Part shown: one piece after another, positions 1 to 5,796 of the stretch
Position numbering within the stretch: the stretch's first letter is position 1
How the letters are laid out: each line of letters opens with the position of its first letter
Program-made: the position numbers and the translations under genes
The notes under the pieces: generated by a model
Told to the model about the DNA's origin: nothing
The model's input: the letters and a program-made list of their open reading frames with translations, nothing else
Databases searched by the model: none
From: a bacterium
GTDB taxonomy: Bacteria > Patescibacteriota > Patescibacteriia > UBA2591 > DAOWAM01
NCBI GenBank assembly: GCA_030634585.1
Contig: DAOWAM010000024.1
Span: 1-7,333, forward strand
Direction of reading: 5' to 3'
Length of the DNA: 7,333 nt

Positions 1-142
1 GAATATAGGATTGCGAAGCAGAATTTTGCCCGATCATAATTATCGCCAACCCCGGCCTTATTTTTAAGTGGGTTATTTTTTCTTTAAGTTTCAAATTAAT
101 TTGCTTGGCTAACTGTCTGCCATTAAGTTTTACACTTGACAT
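1..142 (-). CDS. folD: FolD, N-terminal part (runs off the left edge)
   Basis: Bifunctional methylenetetrahydrofolate dehydrogenase/cyclohydrolase, a cytoplasmic enzyme that converts 5,10-methylene-THF to 10-formyl-THF. Only the first 47 codons are present. They read MSSVKLNGRQLAKQI at the start, then RPGLAIIMIG and NSASQSYI. This matches the family N-terminus: a short 'dG+ la' strand, helix, the RPGLA strand, a Gly-rich turn, and then the SxxY segment that leads to the catalytic Lys outside the window. The ATG at 142-140 begins the homology at the usual distance, and no SD precedes it. The partner enzyme GlyA is encoded on the same strand about 1.8 kb upstream, so the two would supply one-carbon units together. 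They are separated by the oppositely oriented S55 gene and a GIY-YIG gene. The identity is firm although only about one sixth of the protein is visible. Confidence 0.93.
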   Translation of the reverse strand, partial: MSSVKLNGRQLAKQINLKLKEKITHLKIRPGLAIIMIGQNSASQSYI

Positions 143-165
143 AAGATATTAAAATGAAATATAAT
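136..165 (+). promoter_or_regulatory. Near-consensus sigma70 promoter of the S55 peptidase gene
   Basis: A perfect TTGACA -35 box (136-141) and a perfect TATAAT -10 box (160-165) are separated by 18 bases. Transcription would start near 172 and give a leader of about 40 bases that carries the SD. The -35 box lies on the complement of the folD start codon (140-142), so the two genes share this segment. Seen directly as sequence; activity is inferred. Confidence 0.75.
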
Positions 166-200
166 AAAATTAATAAGATTATTGTTCTTTAAACAAACAA

Positions 201-207
201 AGGAGGT
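201..207 (+). promoter_or_regulatory. Strong Shine-Dalgarno that fixes the S55 start
   Basis: AGGAGGT lies 7 bases before the ATG at 215. It rules out the upstream in-frame TTG at 182, which would put the SD inside the coding region and add residues ahead of a clean signal peptide. Most other genes in the window have no such site. Confidence 0.9.
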
Positions 208-214
208 TTGTATT

Positions 215-1540
215 ATGAAAAAGATATTTTTAGTGATCGCAATGATCATTTTTTGTTCGATGTCAATTTTTAGTGTAAACGCTAAAGATGTTTCGAATTA
301 TGTTCCAACCAGTGAACTGAAAGCTGGGCAAATTATCACTGGTTATACCGTAGTAAACGGTACTTTGCCAACAAAGTTCACCGCAGAAATTATTGGTCTT
401 AAGAGCATGGCATACTTTAACGGTCTTGAAGCTACGGTAGTGATTTATGCTCAAATGATTTCCGGTCCATGTTTACCAGGAATTGTTTCTGGGATGTCAG
501 GTAGTCCGATGTATGCTAAGGATGGAAGAATAATTGGTTTAGCTGCCGCTGGTTTTTTTGGCGGGGAGCCTGTTAGTCCAATCTTTATGATCAATCCAAT
601 TGAGGAAATTTTGGATTATGTGCCAAAATCGGAAAATAAGGAACAGATAAATGAGCAAAAACAAATAGGACCGTCTAAAGAAAAGACAACTCTATATACA
701 AATGGATTCAATATAAATATGTTGGAAAAAACAATGCCACAGTTCAACATAGACACGATTGCTAGTAAGGGTGTTTCAAATAGTGCCGTTGACAAGCAAA
801 ACAAAGAAAAAAGCATATTGGACGCGGGATCAGCAATCAACGCTTATATCGTCTATGGTGATATGGAAATGTATTTTCATGGCACGGTTGGCTATCTTGT
901 TTATCCAGAAAAAGGGAATATTCAATTTGGTGCTTTTGGACATAGCTGTTTGAATAAAGGTGAGGTAGAAATACCAATTAAAAAAGCAAGTGTCTTTGGT
1001 CTAATGTACACCCTGTTTAGTGATTTCAAAATTATTGGGGTGCCAGTTACCGATTTTATTGGTAAAATTACTTATGACAAATATAGCGTTTATGGAGAAT
1101 TGTTCAAATCTAGTAAAAAGGAACTGGACATTGACAACATTTCAGTAAAACAAAGTATTTTCAATCAACAAGAATTGCTGGCCAGTAAAAAGTGTCATGT
1201 GATCAAGATTCCTGGAATGACAGTGGATGTATTAAATAATGTTTTAACATCTACTTTACTTCTGTATTACAGTAATTACGGTATTGAGACCAAAACCATA
1301 GAATGCCAGATTTCGTTGATATTCAGTAATAAAGATACAATAATGATCAATCATTCATTTGCTGCTGGATCAACTTGGGGCGTTGCCAATAGTTTCTTAG
1401 GTCTTACCAATGTGATATTCAAACAAGCAAAAGATACGGATATTCTACGGGATTTAAAGCAAATAGAAATGAATATTAATTTTTCCGACGTGAAAACGCC
1501 GAAGAAAAAGAAAAAACTGACTATTCAGATAATGAAATAG
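215..1540 (+). CDS. Secreted SpoIVB-type (MEROPS S55) serine peptidase domain protein
   Basis: Predicted exported protein of 441 residues. Residues 1-23 form a Sec signal peptide: KK, a hydrophobic core, and VNA before the likely cleavage site. An 'AGQIITGYTVVNGT' strand follows, then GIVSGMSGSP (residues 89-98), where S95 is the likely nucleophile by analogy with GDSGGP. Next come DGRIIG and the segment ending NPIEEIL. A polar linker (about 137-205) leads to the second half: GTVGYLVYPEKG, FGAFGHSCLNKG with candidate catalytic H243, and FIGKITYDKYSVYGEL. These are hallmarks of the S55 family. The Ser half precedes the His half, the reverse of SpoIVB and as in non-sporulation S55 proteins of other phyla. 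I could not place the third catalytic residue. The C-terminus is Lys-rich. The gene has its own promoter, SD and terminator, and lies opposite to folD and glyA. The protein has only 2 Arg in 441 residues, against 24 in 413 for GlyA, which suggests transfer. Substrate unknown; sporulation is not implied. Confidence 0.85.
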   Translation: MKKIFLVIAMIIFCSMSIFSVNAKDVSNYVPTSELKAGQIITGYTVVNGTLPTKFTAEIIGLKSMAYFNGLEATVVIYAQMISGPCLPGIVSGMSGSPMYAKDGRIIGLAAAGFFGGEPVSPIFMINPIEEILDYVPKSENKEQINEQKQIGPSKEKTTLYTNGFNINMLEKTMPQFNIDTIASKGVSNSAVDKQNKEKSILDAGSAINAYIVYGDMEMYFHGTVGYLVYPEKGNIQFGAFGHSCLNKGEVEIPIKKASVFGLMYTLFSDFKIIGVPVTDFIGKITYDKYSVYGELFKSSKKELDIDNISVKQSIFNQQELLASKKCHVIKIPGMTVDVLNNVLTSTLLLYYSNYGIETKTIECQISLIFSNKDTIMINHSFAAGSTWGVANSFLGLTNVIFKQAKDTDILRDLKQIEMNINFSDVKTPKKKKKLTIQIMK

Positions 1541-1565
1541 GAAAAACAGAACAAATAATCTTAAT

Positions 1566-1601
1566 GTGGTCGTCTCATTTTATGAGATGGCCACTTTTTT
1601 T
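1566..1601 (+). terminator. Rho-independent terminator of the S55 gene
   Basis: A 13-bp stem (1566-1578 with 1582-1594, including two G-U pairs) closes over a TTT loop and is followed by seven T residues (1595-1601). It begins 25 bases after the S55 stop codon. It is a textbook intrinsic terminator and isolates the gene from the minus-strand genes beyond. Confidence 0.9.
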
Positions 1602-1626
1602 GGAAAATAGTATTTTTTAAAAGAAC

Positions 1627-1652
1627 ATTTAATGGGGTTCACCCCGTTAAAT
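1627..1652 (-). terminator. Hairpin at the end of the GIY-YIG gene, likely terminator
   Basis: ATTTAATGGGGT (1627-1638) and ACCCCGTTAAAT (1641-1652) pair over 12 positions with one mismatch or wobble. Read on the minus strand, the GIY-YIG stop codon TGA falls at the tip of the hairpin, and a moderately T-rich tract (TTCTTTT) follows shortly after. It probably ends the glyA/GIY-YIG transcript. The same 12-mer recurs at 1918-1929, so it may also be a boundary of a small mobile unit. Confidence 0.6.
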
Positions 1653-1896
1653 AAGATTTGAGCCTATTTTTAATAAACATTTCGCCATGATATGTTTTTA
1701 AGTATTTCTCTCGGTGTATTGCATCCTGTTGATTTAAACATGATTCATAATATACCAACCTTAATGGCCTTCTATTTTTTGTTGATTTGACTAATCCTTT
1801 TTTATGTTGCTCAAATCTTAATTTTAAATTTTTTGTATATCCTGTATAAAATTTATTGTCTTTTGCGGATTTGAGAATATAAGTAAAATAAAACAT
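1639..1896 (-). CDS. Small single-domain GIY-YIG nuclease family protein
   Basis: An 85-residue protein consisting of the GIY-YIG fold alone, resembling the UPF0213/YhbQ group. The first motif is the degenerate TYIL (residues 5-8) and the second is YTG (17-19). They are followed by the conserved Arg of the first helix (R27 in LRFEQH), an STKNRRPLRLVYYE strand (E51), and AIHREKYLK with the presumed metal-binding Glu (E63). Members are abundant in CPR genomes. Their roles are mostly unproven; repair or structure-specific nicking and homing-like activity are both possible. The gene begins 23 bases after the glyA stop on the same strand, without an SD, so it is probably read from the glyA transcript. 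Its stop lies within a repeat that also occurs at the end of glyA. The family call is secure; the function is not. Confidence 0.9.
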   Translation of the reverse strand: MFYFTYILKSAKDNKFYTGYTKNLKLRFEQHKKGLVKSTKNRRPLRLVYYESCLNQQDAIHREKYLKTYHGEMFIKNRLKSYLTG

Positions 1897-1929
1897 ATTT
1901 TTTGGAAATTTAAAATTATTTAACGGGGT
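1641..1929. repeat. 12-base inverted repeat bracketing the GIY-YIG gene
   Basis: ACCCCGTTAAAT at 1641-1652 is the exact reverse complement of ATTTAACGGGGT at 1918-1929. A third copy differing at one base lies at 1627-1638, in direct orientation relative to the copy at 1918. The right copy covers the glyA stop codon and its last two codons. The left copy covers the last codons of the GIY-YIG gene and ends one base into its stop codon. The repeat is seen directly. That it marks the ends of an inserted unit of about 290 bp is inference. Confidence 0.65.
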
Positions 1930-3161
1930 AAAGGAAATCTTTTTGTTAATTGTTTAATTTGTTTTCGCGCCAATTGATTAATTTGTTTATTTTTAGGTTG
2001 ATGAAGAATCTGAGAAATTAGCTGACCAACAATAATCATTTCTTGCTGACGAAAACCACGCGTAGTCAATGCTGGTGTCCCTAGTCTAATGCCTGAGGGC
2101 TTAGTTGGAGTTCCCAGATCATTAGGAATCATATTTTTGTTTACATAAATTCCTATATTAGATAGTAATTGGGTAGCAGTTTGTCCATCGATCGATAAAT
2201 TAGTTAAGTCAACTAATAGCAAATGATTATCGGTTCCCCCTGTTACTAATTTTATGCCTTCTTTTTTTAATGTTTGTGCCAAAATTTGTGCGTTAATAAC
2301 AATCTTTTGTGCGTATCGACGAAAAATTACCCGACTGGCTTCTTGTAGTGTGACGGCGATTGCCGCTGTAGTTTGATTATGTGGGCCACCTTGCATTCCA
2401 GGAAAAACCATTCGGTCAATTTGTTTAACAAATTTTTGTTTGCAAAAAATCATTGCTCCACGCGGACCGCGCAATGTTTTATGAGTAGTTGTGGTGACAA
2501 TATCAGTAAAAGGAAATGGACTGGGGTGAACTTGACCCACAATTAATCCTGCCAAATGAGAAATATCAGCCATACTAATGGCATCTATTTCTTGTGCAAT
2601 TTGGTGAAATTGGCGGAAATTAATCTTTCGTGAATAAGCAGTTGCTCCAGAAATAATTAGTTTTGGCTTTTCTCGTTTAGCTAATTGCCTAATTGCTTGA
2701 TAATTTAAACGCTTAGTCTTTTTATCTACTCCATATTGGATAAAACGAAACATTTTTCCTGATAAATTAACTCTGTGTCCATGCGTTAAATGACCACCTT
2801 GATCTAATGCCATTCCCATTATTTTGTCTCCTGGTTTAAGTAGGGCAAAATAAACCTCTAGGTTAGCTGGTGAACCAGAATAAGGTTGAACATTTACGTG
2901 ATATTGCTTAGCGTTAAACAATTGTCTAGCTCGTTCTTGCGCCAATAGCTCAATTTGATCAATGAATTGATTTCCGCCGTAATATCGCTTATTTGGATAA
3001 CCCTCTGAATATTTATTCGTTAAAACCGAACCCAGTGCTTGACGAACTGCTGGTGAAACGTAATTTTCCGAAGCAATCATTACCAATCCGTTTTGTTGGC
3101 GTTTGATTTCTTGTTGGATTAATTTGTTTATTTTTTGATCGGTTTGTGCTAAAGAATTCAT
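1920..3161 (-). CDS. glyA: Serine hydroxymethyltransferase (GlyA)
   Basis: PLP enzyme of 413 residues, normal family length, that interconverts serine plus THF with glycine plus 5,10-methylene-THF in the cytoplasm. Visible motifs in order are: IASENYVS (S31, E32); YSEGYP (51-56) and RYYGG; VNVQPYSGSPAN (90-100); the SMADISHLAG strand, with D199 that pairs with the PLP ring nitrogen and H202; the TTTTHKTLRGPRG loop with the PLP Lys K228; PGMQGGPH; and GIRLGTPA with the substrate-carboxylate Arg R359. All key residues are intact. The ATG at 3161 gives the expected N-terminus, with no SD. elp3 lies 51 bases upstream on the same strand, and a possible own promoter sits in that gap. The last codons (FPLPR) run into the 12-base repeat shared with the GIY-YIG gene, so the natural C-terminus may have been altered there. 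FolD, encoded on the same strand, uses its product. Confidence 0.98.
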   Translation of the reverse strand: MNSLAQTDQKINKLIQQEIKRQQNGLVMIASENYVSPAVRQALGSVLTNKYSEGYPNKRYYGGNQFIDQIELLAQERARQLFNAKQYHVNVQPYSGSPANLEVYFALLKPGDKIMGMALDQGGHLTHGHRVNLSGKMFRFIQYGVDKKTKRLNYQAIRQLAKREKPKLIISGATAYSRKINFRQFHQIAQEIDAISMADISHLAGLIVGQVHPSPFPFTDIVTTTTHKTLRGPRGAMIFCKQKFVKQIDRMVFPGMQGGPHNQTTAAIAVTLQEASRVIFRRYAQKIVINAQILAQTLKKEGIKLVTGGTDNHLLLVDLTNLSIDGQTATQLLSNIGIYVNKNMIPNDLGTPTKPSGIRLGTPALTTRGFRQQEMIIVGQLISQILHQPKNKQINQLARKQIKQLTKRFPLPR

Positions 3162-3180
3162 AATATTTGTTTAATTTTTT

Positions 3181-3209
3181 ATTTTACCAATTTTTATTTC
3201 TTTTTACAA
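3181..3209 (-). promoter_or_regulatory. Possible promoter of glyA
   Basis: On the minus strand TTGTAA (3209-3204) is followed after 17 bases by TAAAAT (3186-3181), preceded by TGG as in an extended -10 element. A start near 3174 would leave a leader of about 13 bases. The sequence here is very AT-rich, so chance matches are likely. Read-through from elp3 is the alternative. Confidence 0.4.
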
Positions 3210-3212
3210 TAT

Positions 3213-4805
3213 TTATATATTTTTAATTTGATAATTTCCTTGTTGGTGATAACCTAAATGATGATAATATTCTCGTACGCCAACCCCAGAAATCACCGCA
3301 ATTTTTTTAATTCCTAATTGACGAACAATCAATTCTGCTTTAATCATTAATTTTTTACCTAATCCCAAATGTTGAGTGGCTTGTTTGTTTTTTTGTCCAA
3401 TAGGAACAATTTGTCCATATGTATGTAATTCTCGTATTAAAGCAGCATTTTTTAATTCTGGAAAATTCTTAATAATTAATGGATCCACTTGTTGGTTAAT
3501 TCGTAAACGCAGAAAAGCGGCTAATTTATCTCGTTTAACATCTTCATAAGATAAAAAATATTCTTTTCCTCGCGAAGCTGGATAAACGCGAGTGATCAAT
3601 TTAAGATTATGTGGATTAATTTTTTCTGTTTTAATTTCACGACAACGAATACAATGACAGCTTAGCCCGCGTTGTTTCATTTCTTGTTGAACAACTTGAC
3701 GCAAGTTGGAAATCTTATTACCCGCTTCAATACTAGTAGAAGGAATGTCGCGAATCAAACGATTGATTCTGACATAAGGAGGGACTATTTTTTTTATACG
3801 AATTAGTAAATTAATTAATTGTTGTTCAGAATAAGGATGATATTTTTTTTGTTTCCACCAACGATAAAGTAACGAACCTTTAACTACGACACAAGGATAA
3901 ATTTTAATCATATCTGGACAAAAATCGGGATTAGTAAAAATCTTTTTAAAAACAGATAAATCTTTGGTTGGCGTTGATCCGGGCAAATTGGGCATCAAAT
4001 GATAGCAAATTTTAAAACCAGTCTGTTTTAACCAGCGAATTGCTTGAATGGTAGTGGCGGTGTCGTGTCCCCGTCGATTTTTTTGTAAAATGGAATTATC
4101 GGTAGTTTGTACTCCGATTTCTACTCGAGTGGCGCCTAATTGACGCATTCGTTTGATTTCTGATGGGTTAAGATAATCAGGTCGCGTTTCTAAAGTAAGT
4201 CCAATGATACGATGTTTAGCGCGTTCGTTAATTTTTTGTAGTTTTGCTAAGTTTTGTTTATTTGCTTGTTGTTGTTTGATTCCATTTGCTGAGGCAAAAC
4301 ATTGTTTAATAAACCAAGTTTGATATTGTCGGGGTAAATAGTTCCAAGTTCCCCCCATAATAATTAACTCAATTTTATCAGTGTGGTGACCAGTATTTCG
4401 TAGCGCTCTTAAGCGCATGGCTACTTGTTGATAAGGATGAAAATGGCAAAGAACAGCGCGCATTACCGCCGGTTCATTAGACAAATAACTTTTAGGAATG
4501 TTTTTTTCTTTTGGACAATAAGCGCATTTGCCGGGACAAAAATATGGTTTAGTAAGAACAGCAATAATGGCTACACCTGACAAACTTCTGATCGGTCTCT
4601 TAATTAATAATTTTTCTAATAGTCGGTTTTGTTTGATTTGCTTTTTTCTTAATAAAAGACGATAAGCAGTTAATAAATCAGCGTGAGAAACTGGACTAAC
4701 CTTGAATTGTCTAATCAATGATTTTTTAGCGGATAATAAATCAGCGCGATTTTTCAACCGCATTTTAATTAGCAATTTTACTATTTGTTCATTAATTGTT
4801 ATCAT
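3213..4805 (-). CDS. elp3: Elp3: tRNA U34 carboxymethyl radical SAM/acetyltransferase enzyme
   Basis: Protein of 530 residues. Elp3 uses SAM radical chemistry and acetyl-CoA to make 5-carboxymethyluridine at the wobble base of tRNA. Residues 1-70 are a basic N-terminal tRNA-binding region. RSLSGVAIIAVLTKP leads to the cluster motif C90-PGK-C94-AY-C97. Then come SYLSNEPAVMRA, the DKIELIIMGGTW strand, LTLETRPD, TRVEIGVQT, RGHDTATT, YHLMPNLPGS and MIKIYP. C383/C385/C388 (SCHCIRCRE) is the family's Cys-rich site. The C-terminal GNAT domain (about 405-530) has the acetyl-CoA loop QHLGLG (478-483) and ends REYYHHLGY (511-519). Every hallmark is present, so it should be active. It lies in the cytoplasm. 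Most bacteria use MnmE/MnmG for U34; Elp3 is better known from archaea and eukaryotes but also occurs in bacteria such as Dehalococcoides. Its ATG touches the ATG of the divergent Trm9-like gene, its probable pathway partner. Confidence 0.96.
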   Translation of the reverse strand: MITINEQIVKLLIKMRLKNRADLLSAKKSLIRQFKVSPVSHADLLTAYRLLLRKKQIKQNRLLEKLLIKRPIRSLSGVAIIAVLTKPYFCPGKCAYCPKEKNIPKSYLSNEPAVMRAVLCHFHPYQQVAMRLRALRNTGHHTDKIELIIMGGTWNYLPRQYQTWFIKQCFASANGIKQQQANKQNLAKLQKINERAKHRIIGLTLETRPDYLNPSEIKRMRQLGATRVEIGVQTTDNSILQKNRRGHDTATTIQAIRWLKQTGFKICYHLMPNLPGSTPTKDLSVFKKIFTNPDFCPDMIKIYPCVVVKGSLLYRWWKQKKYHPYSEQQLINLLIRIKKIVPPYVRINRLIRDIPSTSIEAGNKISNLRQVVQQEMKQRGLSCHCIRCREIKTEKINPHNLKLITRVYPASRGKEYFLSYEDVKRDKLAAFLRLRINQQVDPLIIKNFPELKNAALIRELHTYGQIVPIGQKNKQATQHLGLGKKLMIKAELIVRQLGIKKIAVISGVGVREYYHHLGYHQQGNYQIKNI

Positions 4806-4808
4806 ATG
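4803..4808. promoter_or_regulatory. CATATG shared by two divergent start codons
   Basis: The elp3 ATG (4805-4803, minus) and the methyltransferase ATG (4806-4808, plus) touch back to back with no intergenic base. Neither has an SD. Each promoter must therefore lie inside the other gene. For the plus gene a second ATG at 4812 is possible and would leave six bases between the genes. Confidence 0.75.
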
Positions 4809-5558
4809 TTTATGAAAAAGTTAATCGCGCAAAAAATATTAGAAAAAACCAAACAAGATTATCAATTTTTAGCGGAAGAATTCTCGCGAACTCGACAACA
4901 TTGTTGGCCGTCATTCAAACAATTAGTGCGTCCGCTTCGGTTGGGCGAAAAAGTATTAGACATTGGTTGTGGTAATGGTCGTTTAGCCAAATTATTAGTT
5001 GAGAAAAAGATTGATTATTTAGGAATTGATAATTGCGCGCCGTTGGTTAAATTAGCGCAGGAAAATTTTTTATCTTATTCGCAAATTAATTTTCAAGTAG
5101 GGGATATTTTACAAATACCGGTGGGGAAAAATAATTTTGACGCTGTTTTTTGTTTGGCGATGCTACATCATTTACCGTCTGTCGATTATCGTCGGCAAGC
5201 GTTGGAAGAAATGAAAAGAGTAGTTAAGCCAGACGGAAAAATTATTTTAATGGTCTGGAACTTATACCAATACCGTTATTGGAAATACCTAATCAAGTAT
5301 AGCTTATATAAGTTATTTCATAAAGACCTATCGTTGATTATTCCTGATTTATCGGCTGGACAAATGGATTTTGGCGACCTATTTATTCCTTGGCATTTGT
5401 CCAATAGGGAAATAGTCCAGCGATATTATCACGCTTTTTGTTTCAAAGAATTAAAAAAATTGGTTAAGCAAACCAATTTAAAAATAGTTAATCATTATTT
5501 TAGTCCCAATCGACGTAATTTTATAATTATTGCCAAAAAAAATAAGCCCCTCATCTAA
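4806..5558 (+). CDS. Trm9/ALKBH8-like class I methyltransferase, likely for tRNA cm5U34
   Basis: SAM-dependent methyltransferase of 250 residues, probably making the methyl ester mcm5U from the cm5U left by Elp3. The Rossmann core is clear: motif I LDIGCGNGR (51-59), acidic D75 in YLGIDN for the SAM ribose, VGD (98-100), and FDAVFCLAMLHHLP (111-124). Features beyond the generic fold point to Trm9/ALKBH8: FSRTR..CWP (26-35) just before motif I, 'GKIILMVWN' (144-152), GDLFIPWHL (190-198), and RYYHAF..KEL (206-216). In yeast Trm9 and human ALKBH8 the same blocks occur in the same order. I recall these blocks from memory; no alignment was run. ATG 4806 abuts the divergent elp3 start; ATG 4812 is an alternative start, and the upstream in-frame TTG at 4785 would overlap elp3. 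Eukaryotic Trm9 needs Trm112, and no such gene is visible here. If the Trm9 reading fails, it is still certainly a class I methyltransferase. Confidence 0.8.
   Translation: MFMKKLIAQKILEKTKQDYQFLAEEFSRTRQHCWPSFKQLVRPLRLGEKVLDIGCGNGRLAKLLVEKKIDYLGIDNCAPLVKLAQENFLSYSQINFQVGDILQIPVGKNNFDAVFCLAMLHHLPSVDYRRQALEEMKRVVKPDGKIILMVWNLYQYRYWKYLIKYSLYKLFHKDLSLIIPDLSAGQMDFGDLFIPWHLSNREIVQRYYHAFCFKELKKLVKQTNLKIVNHYFSPNRRNFIIIAKKNKPLI
4836..4865 (-). promoter_or_regulatory. Possible elp3 promoter inside the divergent gene
   Basis: On the minus strand TTGATA (4865-4860, 5 of 6 consensus bases) is followed after 18 bases by TAATAT (4841-4836, 4 of 6). A start near 4829 would give a leader of about 24 bases. 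The site lies within codons 11-20 of the methyltransferase gene. Weak evidence in AT-rich DNA. Confidence 0.3.
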
Positions 5559-5584
5559 ACCGCGAAGCGGATAAGTAAGTGGGC
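5535..5584 (-). terminator. Candidate terminator for the small membrane-peptide transcript
   Basis: Read on the minus strand, GCCC (5584-5581) pairs with GGGC (5549-5546) around an inner hairpin CCGC-TTC-GCGG (5570-5560). TTATTTTTTTT (5545-5535) follows at once. The outer stem is short and the arms between are imperfect. The site overlaps the last codons of the convergent methyltransferase gene. Confidence 0.45.
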
Positions 5585-5643
5585 GAAATCCCTCACTTAG
5601 AATAAGTGAGGGGGTAGATCGAGAATCTGATTGTCAGACCCCC
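5547..5643. other. Hairpin-rich convergent spacer with competing stems
   Basis: A perfect 10-bp stem pairs CCCTCACTTA (5590-5599) with TAAGTGAGGG (5603-5612) over a GAA loop. The segment TGAGGGG (5607-5613) can instead pair with CCCCTCA (5547-5553), and GGGGG (5610-5614) can pair with CCCCC (5639-5643) around an inner TCTGA/TCAGA stem (5626-5638). A T-rich stretch begins at 5649, so plus-strand transcripts could also end here. The pairings are seen directly. Whether this is only a two-way terminator or a regulatory RNA is open; I recognise no known RNA family. Confidence 0.5.
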
Positions 5644-5651
5644 GAAGGTTT

Positions 5652-5792
5652 TTACTTTTTCTTATCATTGAATTGGTGACCAGAATCGATTAAATAACTG
5701 ACAAAACAAGCAATTATCAGGCTAATAACAATTATCGCAATAGCGATTGTCACGACAATAACCAATATCGAACCAATAATCTCTCCAATCAT
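5652..5792 (-). CDS. 46-residue single-span membrane peptide
   Basis: An uncatalogued small gene of 47 codons including its TAA stop. The peptide starts MIGEIIG, has a nearly unbroken run of Ile, Val, Leu and Ala to about residue 34, and ends with a polar tail closing in KKK. That gives one transmembrane helix of roughly 25-30 residues, with the basic C-terminus expected in the cytoplasm. Support for translation is good: an AGGAGGT sequence four bases before the ATG, and a promoter at standard spacing upstream. It lies between the convergent methyltransferase gene and the divergent phosphohexomutase gene. I do not recognise the family. It could be a small accessory subunit or, less surely, a hydrophobic toxin peptide of the type I kind, given its size, charged tail and structured 3' flank. 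Existence as a gene is likely; function unknown. Confidence 0.72.
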   Translation of the reverse strand: MIGEIIGSILVIVVTIAIAIIVISLIIACFVSYLIDSGHQFNDKKK

Positions 5793-5796
5793 TACA

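Noticed and set aside
182..214. TTG at 182 as an upstream start for the S55 peptidase
   Set aside because: It would place the AGGAGGT SD inside the coding region and add 11 residues ahead of a standard signal peptide. The ATG at 215 is clearly better.
263..953. Short open frames inside the S55 gene (minus 263-454, minus 616-840, plus 759-953)
   Set aside because: No recognisable domain and no SD; all lie fully within a well-supported gene, so they are shadows.
4785..4805. TTG at 4785 as the methyltransferase start
   Set aside because: It overlaps the elp3 start region and has no SD. The ATG at 4806 gives a full-length family N-terminus.
5459..5477. 7-bp inverted repeat ATTGGTT/AACCAAT inside the methyltransferase gene
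   Set aside because: It lies within a coding segment, lacks a T tract and is short; in AT-rich DNA this is easily chance.
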